Shown: one piece after another, positions 31,111 to 35,778 of the stretch
How the letters are laid out: every line of letters starts with the position of its first letter
Position numbering within the stretch: the first letter of the stretch is position 1
Source of the DNA: Ophiothrix spiculata
Lineage: Eukaryota > Echinodermata > Ophiuroidea > Amphilepidida > Ophiotrichidae
DNA: 35,778 bases
Reading direction: 5' to 3' (one strand)
NCBI GenBank assembly: GCA_000969725.1
Contig: JXSR01S008674.1
Position numbers and translations under genes: made by a program
The notes under the pieces: model-generated
The model's database searches: none
What the model was told of the DNA's origin: nothing
What the model saw: only the letters and a program-made list of their open reading frames with translations

Positions 31111-32495
31111 ATTTTAAAGATTATGTCTATTGAGTTCAGTTTTAAAGTAGGGATACAATTGTTAATCTTTTAATTCTAAAAGATTAAAAGAAAGAAAGTG
31201 AAAATCCTCTTATTGATCAATCACGTCAATTGTATCACGTGCCTATGACATCAGCGCAAATTTGGAGCTCATTACTATGGACGTGTTGTCGACAACATTT
31301 CCCTGTCTGCCAACAAAAATTCTTTTTGTATTTTCATTGCGATAAATGTAAAAAATTATAATATATCAAGACCCATACAGGAGGGGATGAACCAATTTTT
31401 TTTGGCTGGTAGTACCATAGACCCACTGACAAAAAAAGTAAAATTTTCAATTGAAATCAGCTAAGTAAACATTTCTATTAATTCTCAACTGCTATTTAAA
31501 TCTGTTAGAGATCAAGCATCAGACTCTCTATCAATCCGTTTTATATATTAAATTCAAATCTTAAAAGATTGATTCTTTTTTAACCTTTAAGATTTTAATC
31601 TATATGATATATTTTAAATCCAGAGGGATTGTTCATCATTAAAATACAGTTTTTGAATATATTGAAATTTAGTCTCAAGATGACGATTTAAATCCCGTAA
31701 ATTTAGAGTGAATGGTTAAGAATAAAGTGAAGTGTGGTCCTGTCCTTAGACATGTATAATCTACATTAATGGTTAATTGTTTTCTCCCATGTTTGGGACT
31801 AGCTTTATCGTTCAGTTGTCAAAATTTGCAAACCATGGTGGGTAAATTATGAACACTTGTTAGTAATATGCCTGAGATTCAGAACAGACAAGATCTAAAA
31901 ACTGACGTAGAACAATCAGCGACCTATCCTGATTATGCCAGAAGAAGGATACGTTGTCTTTTTTCGGATTTTTGACACGATTTAATTAATTGATTCACCG
32001 TGTTTTTATGAACTATAGTAAATATTTCTTCGGATTGAAGTCGAAGATAAGAGATCCCGGTACTTCCCTTTCCAGATGAGAGTCAATGCAATGATTAACA
32101 ATTTCATTTTTATTTGAACGCTTTGAAATGTGAACTGTGACGTGACTTTCAAAACATCGGCAATTGTTTTGACGATATGGAGGAAAGCCAAGGCAACAGG
32201 GTTGAAAAGCCAACTCCGTGCTTGGATGTAGGATGTAGGACTTCGGATGTACTCACTAATGTTTATTTTCAACGATCAACTTTTGGATGTGTGCAGATGT
32301 ATCTCAAAGAACAAAGGGCTGATGTGTGTTAGAGACGAACTGAAACGCATATGATACTCTATAATGTAGATACATGTAGAAAGGGCGATCAGAACTGTCA
32401 ATCATGCTGCAAAAAATCATTCTTAATTGCAATAATTGAACTTTTTGTCAAGCATTAAAACGGGCATTTTTTTAGCTTTTGCTATATAGCATTTC
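31111..32495. other. No gene supported
   Basis: AT-rich. A 12-bp palindrome GTTGTCGACAAC lies near 31285. Between 32006 and 32272 two overlapping minus-strand frames are open (88 and 66 codons); one ends VPGSLIFDFNPKKYLL. I could not decide between them or recognise either, so neither is called. Confidence 0.4.
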
Positions 32496-32605
32496 ATGTT
32501 CTCACGCAATATACGAAAATATTAATAGTTTGGGTTCGTATTACATTCTGCTTACAGCCTCATTATGTTCTCGTATTACATTAACAATCAGAGGATAACT
32601 AAAAG
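32496..32605. repeat. Degenerate relative of the 5.5-kb hairpin
   Basis: Follows 5498-5625 in order: TGTTCTCA, CAATA, then TTTGGGTTCGTATTACATTC, then TTCTCGTATT and AGAGGATAA. About 20 bp of the right arm is deleted, so the long stem no longer forms. Confidence 0.6.
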
Positions 32606-33477
32606 TATTGTTTTACAAAATATATCTCAGTTTATTGGGATCTTGGGATAGACGCCAACTTGACTGACTCGGTACATTACATTTTATGGCTAATTTATCT
32701 CTGTCAGAATTTTAGTTATCAAAAAATATTGCATTGATTTAGTATTATATGATATCTATATATATAAAATTGCTTTTAGGGCAAATTTCACCGTGTATTA
32801 AATGAACGTATTGTTTGGTAATGATTCACAATATCACATTGTTTTTTTTTTCCAAGAATACAATACATTTAATCGGCAATTTATTTCTGTCAGACATTAA
32901 CATGCAGGCAATATAATATGCATTCTGTCCTTAAGGAAAAAGTAAGGACCTTAAGAGCAAAGTTCTTGCCTCCATTGTAAAAAAGATGTAGCGTTTTCTC
33001 ACTCTAAATAACTTAATACTTTGCAGTTTCCCAGGCATTTGAAAATATAAGTACGCCCTATTGTAGAATTTGCTTAATCTATTCTATCTAGACGTTTATT
33101 AACACTATACAACAATATCCCAAAGGCCCAGGAAATACTCTGTGAGATTAAAATGAAAAAATACAATATTATACGACTAGTTGACTAGTTAAGGGTTTTT
33201 ACAATGCATCAGTATGATTAATAACCCAAATAAAGTGCACTTGCTTCAAATGAAATCAGGTCTGGTCAAAACTATTACTATAAAAATAATCAAGTCTAAT
33301 GTTTGACCAAACGTGATTAAGTACGTGACTATTACTTTCACAAAAATAAATAATGCAGGAAAAATATCAAAATTCAAAACAATTTCCTCAGATCAAACAG
33401 CGCTGAAATTTTAAATAAGTTGCAATTGTTTGTTCATGAACCTTATGTCACAACAATCAATATAATTATTTCACAAT
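32606..33477. other. No supported feature
   Basis: AT-rich sequence with no recognised repeat, RNA or coding frame. Confidence 0.5.
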
Positions 33478-33673
33478 AATAGACGACTTTCGTATGTCCC
33501 GTAATGCATCTTGAAAGTACCACAAATACGGGACCTTGTGACGTATCTTGCGCAGTCGAGTTGTGCGCAACGCGCAGAACTTCAAATATGGTAGACTGCG
33601 CAAGATACGTCACAAGGTCCCGTATTTGTGGTACTTTCAAGATGCATTATGGGACATACGAAAGTGGTCTATT
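33478..33673. repeat. Near-perfect palindrome, 80-bp arms
   Basis: The arms 33478-33557 and 33594-33673 align without gaps; I find one mismatch and one G/T-type difference. The spacer is 36 bp (33558-33593) and contains GTGCGCAACGCGCAG. The arms include CACAAATACGGGACCTTGTG and ACGTATCTTGCGCAG. They are less AT-rich than the neighbourhood. The overlapping frames at 33443-33755 are consequences of the palindrome. A recent foldback transposon is the simplest explanation. Confidence 0.85.
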
Positions 33674-34424
33674 AATCAAAATAATATTCACAACGTATAA
33701 TTTAGTTGAATTAGATATTGATTCTCTAAACACAATATATCTCTTTTCAATATAATTGAAGACATTTTTACACAGCAAATTTTAATTCATCCTTATGAAT
33801 TTTAAATGGTACGAATTTCACTTTGCACCAGTTCTTATAGTTCAATTAAATCAATTAATAAGGTTCCTGAATTTCAAATTCAGGTATCAAGATTCAGTCT
33901 CTATAATACATATTTTTTTAATCTGGTTACTCTCCTTGATTCTCCTTAGTTGAATCCAGTACCCTGTGTCTTGTATACGTCTTGTACTTCTTAACAATAT
34001 GATTCGGTTGGTGTTGTCTAGAAAACCTCTAGACTAAAGATGATATAGTTGGCGCAGTTCTCACTTGGAAATTTGCCCTTGCTAGATGATATATTTGCCC
34101 GTGTTAAATGGTCGAGAACTCATATCTCTCTGATGCTTGCTAGATGTGGATGCGTCTTATCACAATTAAGTTCCAAAAGCCCCAAGCATACGTACCTTTG
34201 ATGTAACGTGTTATATATTTCAACTGGGTTTATTTTTTAATTTCTGTTGACTATTTTATCCCTTTGTATTTCATACATCTATCATAAACACATCAAAATA
34301 TTATTAGTTGTGGCCTAAATGAGCTTGCTGTATCAAATGTCATCATACTGTAAGTGGCTGTCTGTACAATAGAGTTAATGCAAAGTAGCCATCACACATC
34401 ACTTATCTACTAGGGCTATCTTCA
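33674..34424. other. No supported feature
   Basis: Slightly less AT-rich near 34030-34200, but all frames are short or interrupted. Confidence 0.45.
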
Positions 34425-34500
34425 CAACGTATGCCATGCCTCAAAGACATTGAGAGAACAAGACTGTTTTACATTAGTGTAATGGAATTTGATCCGGTGC
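34422..34500. repeat. Repeat R3, copy 5 (outside the duplication)
   Basis: ATGCCTCAAAGACATTG, then ACATTAGTGTAATGG, as in the other copies. On the minus strand the frame KFHYTNVKQSCSLNVFEA is kept but continues WHTL before stopping, and the acceptor AG is replaced by CCGG. Confidence 0.5.
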
Positions 34501-34574
34501 AGCTTATTGCTTATTTAGTGCCGGTATGTCCTAAATAAGCCTATAGCTATCGCTCTCAGAAACAAGTGCCTAGT

Positions 34575-34632
34575 TCTCCTTTTTCTCTTTCTTTTTCTTT
34601 GTTTTCTTTTCTTCTTCTTCTTTTCTTCTATT
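34575..34632. repeat. Polypyrimidine (CTT-rich) tract
   Basis: About 55 bases almost entirely C and T on the plus strand. It may be a decayed microsatellite. Confidence 0.7.
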
Positions 34633-34639
34633 TTTAATA

Positions 34640-35284
34640 AAAGCCATAATCAACATCAATGACTAGAATCGGGTCACTTTTAATAGATTTTCTAATAATA
34701 TCAACTTATCTGGTCATTTAAACTATTGTTTCAAATAAATGATCCGATTAGAAAACATTTGATTAGGTTCGGGTTGAGTTGAGACAAGTTTTGGATCAAA
34801 TTGTGCCAGGATTCCGAGTCAGCTCCAAATAGAAGAATCTGAATTGAGAGGTAACACTCAAGGTTAATAATATACGAATCCAATTAAATCCAGTTAACTC
34901 TGTCGTAAACTATTTTTTCAATAATTGAAAACCGTTTTCAAAATCTCACATTCGGGTTAAAGTAACTCGTGGTCAATTCAAAATTAAGTGATCTGTACAT
35001 CCTATATAAAAAAAAAACCTGATCACATTGAAGTTTTGTATTAATACAAAGATCTGTATGTGTATTATACTTGTAGACATGGCATTTTTTTTAGTATTGT
35101 AATTATCAGTGCATTTACTTAGAGATTTAGTTGAAATATTTATATTAAATTATCATTTGTATTTTTTAAAGTTTTTTTTTTTTTTTTAGTTTGAACAAGT
35201 TTATTTTGTGTCGTTAAACATCACGTTTTCCTTGAAAACACTTTTATTCATACGAAAAACCTTACGTTTGACAGCATCAGTCAT
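34640..35284. other. No supported feature
   Basis: AT-rich, with an oligo-T run near 35172-35189. Confidence 0.5.
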
Positions 35285-35530
35285 TTAGTTATACTGAGCT
35301 ATGACAAAACAAAGAATTTCAACATTAAGGTTCTTATAAAGCACAAGTCTGCGAAAAACGTGTTTGAAAATCATGACGATTTTAAACTCAGGTAACCATT
35401 CCAAAACTTCGATACCAAATTTACCAGGGGAATTATCGGAATGCACAGATTTGTCGAACAAATTGGCCATCACTACGGACATTTTCAACGAAACTAGATA
35501 TGACTTGGTTACAAACAACTCAATTTTCAC
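35285..35530 (-). CDS. Doubtful 81-codon open frame
   Basis: Begins at an ATG on the minus strand and ends TAA. It contains NLFDKSVHSDNSPGKFGIEV followed by a more hydrophobic segment with FKIVMIFKHVF. Codon and residue use is varied, so it may be an exon, but there is no recognised domain and no second copy to test it. An acceptor-like TTTTTCGCAG lies inside the frame, which may instead mark an exon start. Confidence 0.2.
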   Translation of the reverse strand: MKIELFVTKSYLVSLKMSVVMANLFDKSVHSDNSPGKFGIEVLEWLPEFKIVMIFKHVFRRLVLYKNLNVEILCFVIAQYN

Positions 35531-35778
35531 TTAAAGAGTGTATTTGTTTCCAAAAAAAACAGCGTGATCCCATTATAGTATACTAGTAGTTTAATTCTTT
35601 AATATTATCATGGCATTTTCTTGTTGTAATACGTCAACTTGAACACTATGAGAGAAATCAAAGTTCCCCTGGTCGTGGCGTATCTAGAACTGCTTGCAAG
35701 GTGGGCAAAAGGCTGAAATACTCACTCGTAAACAAAGGTACACCTGACATTTTCCCGAAACTTAATAAAAAAATTACA

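Noticed and set aside
32006..32272. Two overlapping minus-strand frames of 88 and 66 codons
   Set aside because: Either could be an exon on composition alone, but they exclude each other and neither has a family match or a second copy.
33504..33755. 83-codon plus-strand and overlapping minus-strand frames
   Set aside because: Both run through the palindrome; symmetry of the arms keeps them open without coding.
1..35778. CRISPR arrays, rRNA genes, bacterial operons, riboswitches, viral genes
   Set aside because: No regular spacer arrays, no rRNA-like conserved stretches and no dense gene layout were seen; the DNA is of animal intergenic type.

Overview
This window looks like non-coding nuclear DNA from a marine-type invertebrate animal, perhaps a mollusc or cnidarian; the assignment is an inference. 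The DNA is clearly AT-rich and has no dense bacterial gene layout or operons. It is packed with short inverted-repeat (MITE-like) elements. The only protein I recognise is the C-terminal part of a LINE-type reverse transcriptase resembling RTE-like elements of invertebrates. Two 50-N runs (12180-12229 and 22282-22331) show that this is a draft scaffold.

Layout. 1-5.7 kb: a small foldback element, an element with 55-bp inverted ends, a piggyBac-like element with TTAA target duplications, two divergent copies of an old ~150-bp repeat and a long hairpin. 5.7-10.9 kb: two CACT-ended MITEs, the larger with GATC-rich ends and a tRNA-Thr-like core, plus a fragment of the larger one and several hairpins. 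10.9-13.4 kb: a ~2.5-kb inverted-repeat-bounded segment holding a nested MITE and the first gap. 13.1-28.9 kb: one ~7.9-kb unit present twice in tandem (A 13101-20996, B 21083-28885), with high identity and several presence/absence differences that expose individual transposon insertions. 28.9-31.1 kb: the LINE fragment and a possible minus-strand terminal exon. 31.1-35.8 kb: mostly unassigned DNA with a nearly perfect 80-bp-arm palindrome.

No complete host gene can be defined. A few short open frames look like spliced terminal exons because they follow a pyrimidine-rich AG, have coding-like composition, or recur with peptide-level similarity: 14383-14441, 19711-19770, 20780-20880, 22654-22712, 25608-25744, 28668-28768 and 30680-30886. 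These are hypotheses that need RNA evidence. Most other open frames appear to be chance in AT-rich DNA or lie inside repeats.

The most interesting material is (1) a group of MITEs sharing CACT termini and 2-bp target duplications but carrying different subterminal repeat motifs, one with a tRNA-like core; (2) the A/B duplication, which may be two haplotypes placed in tandem and supplies natural empty sites; and (3) several long hairpins that could give double-stranded RNA if transcribed.
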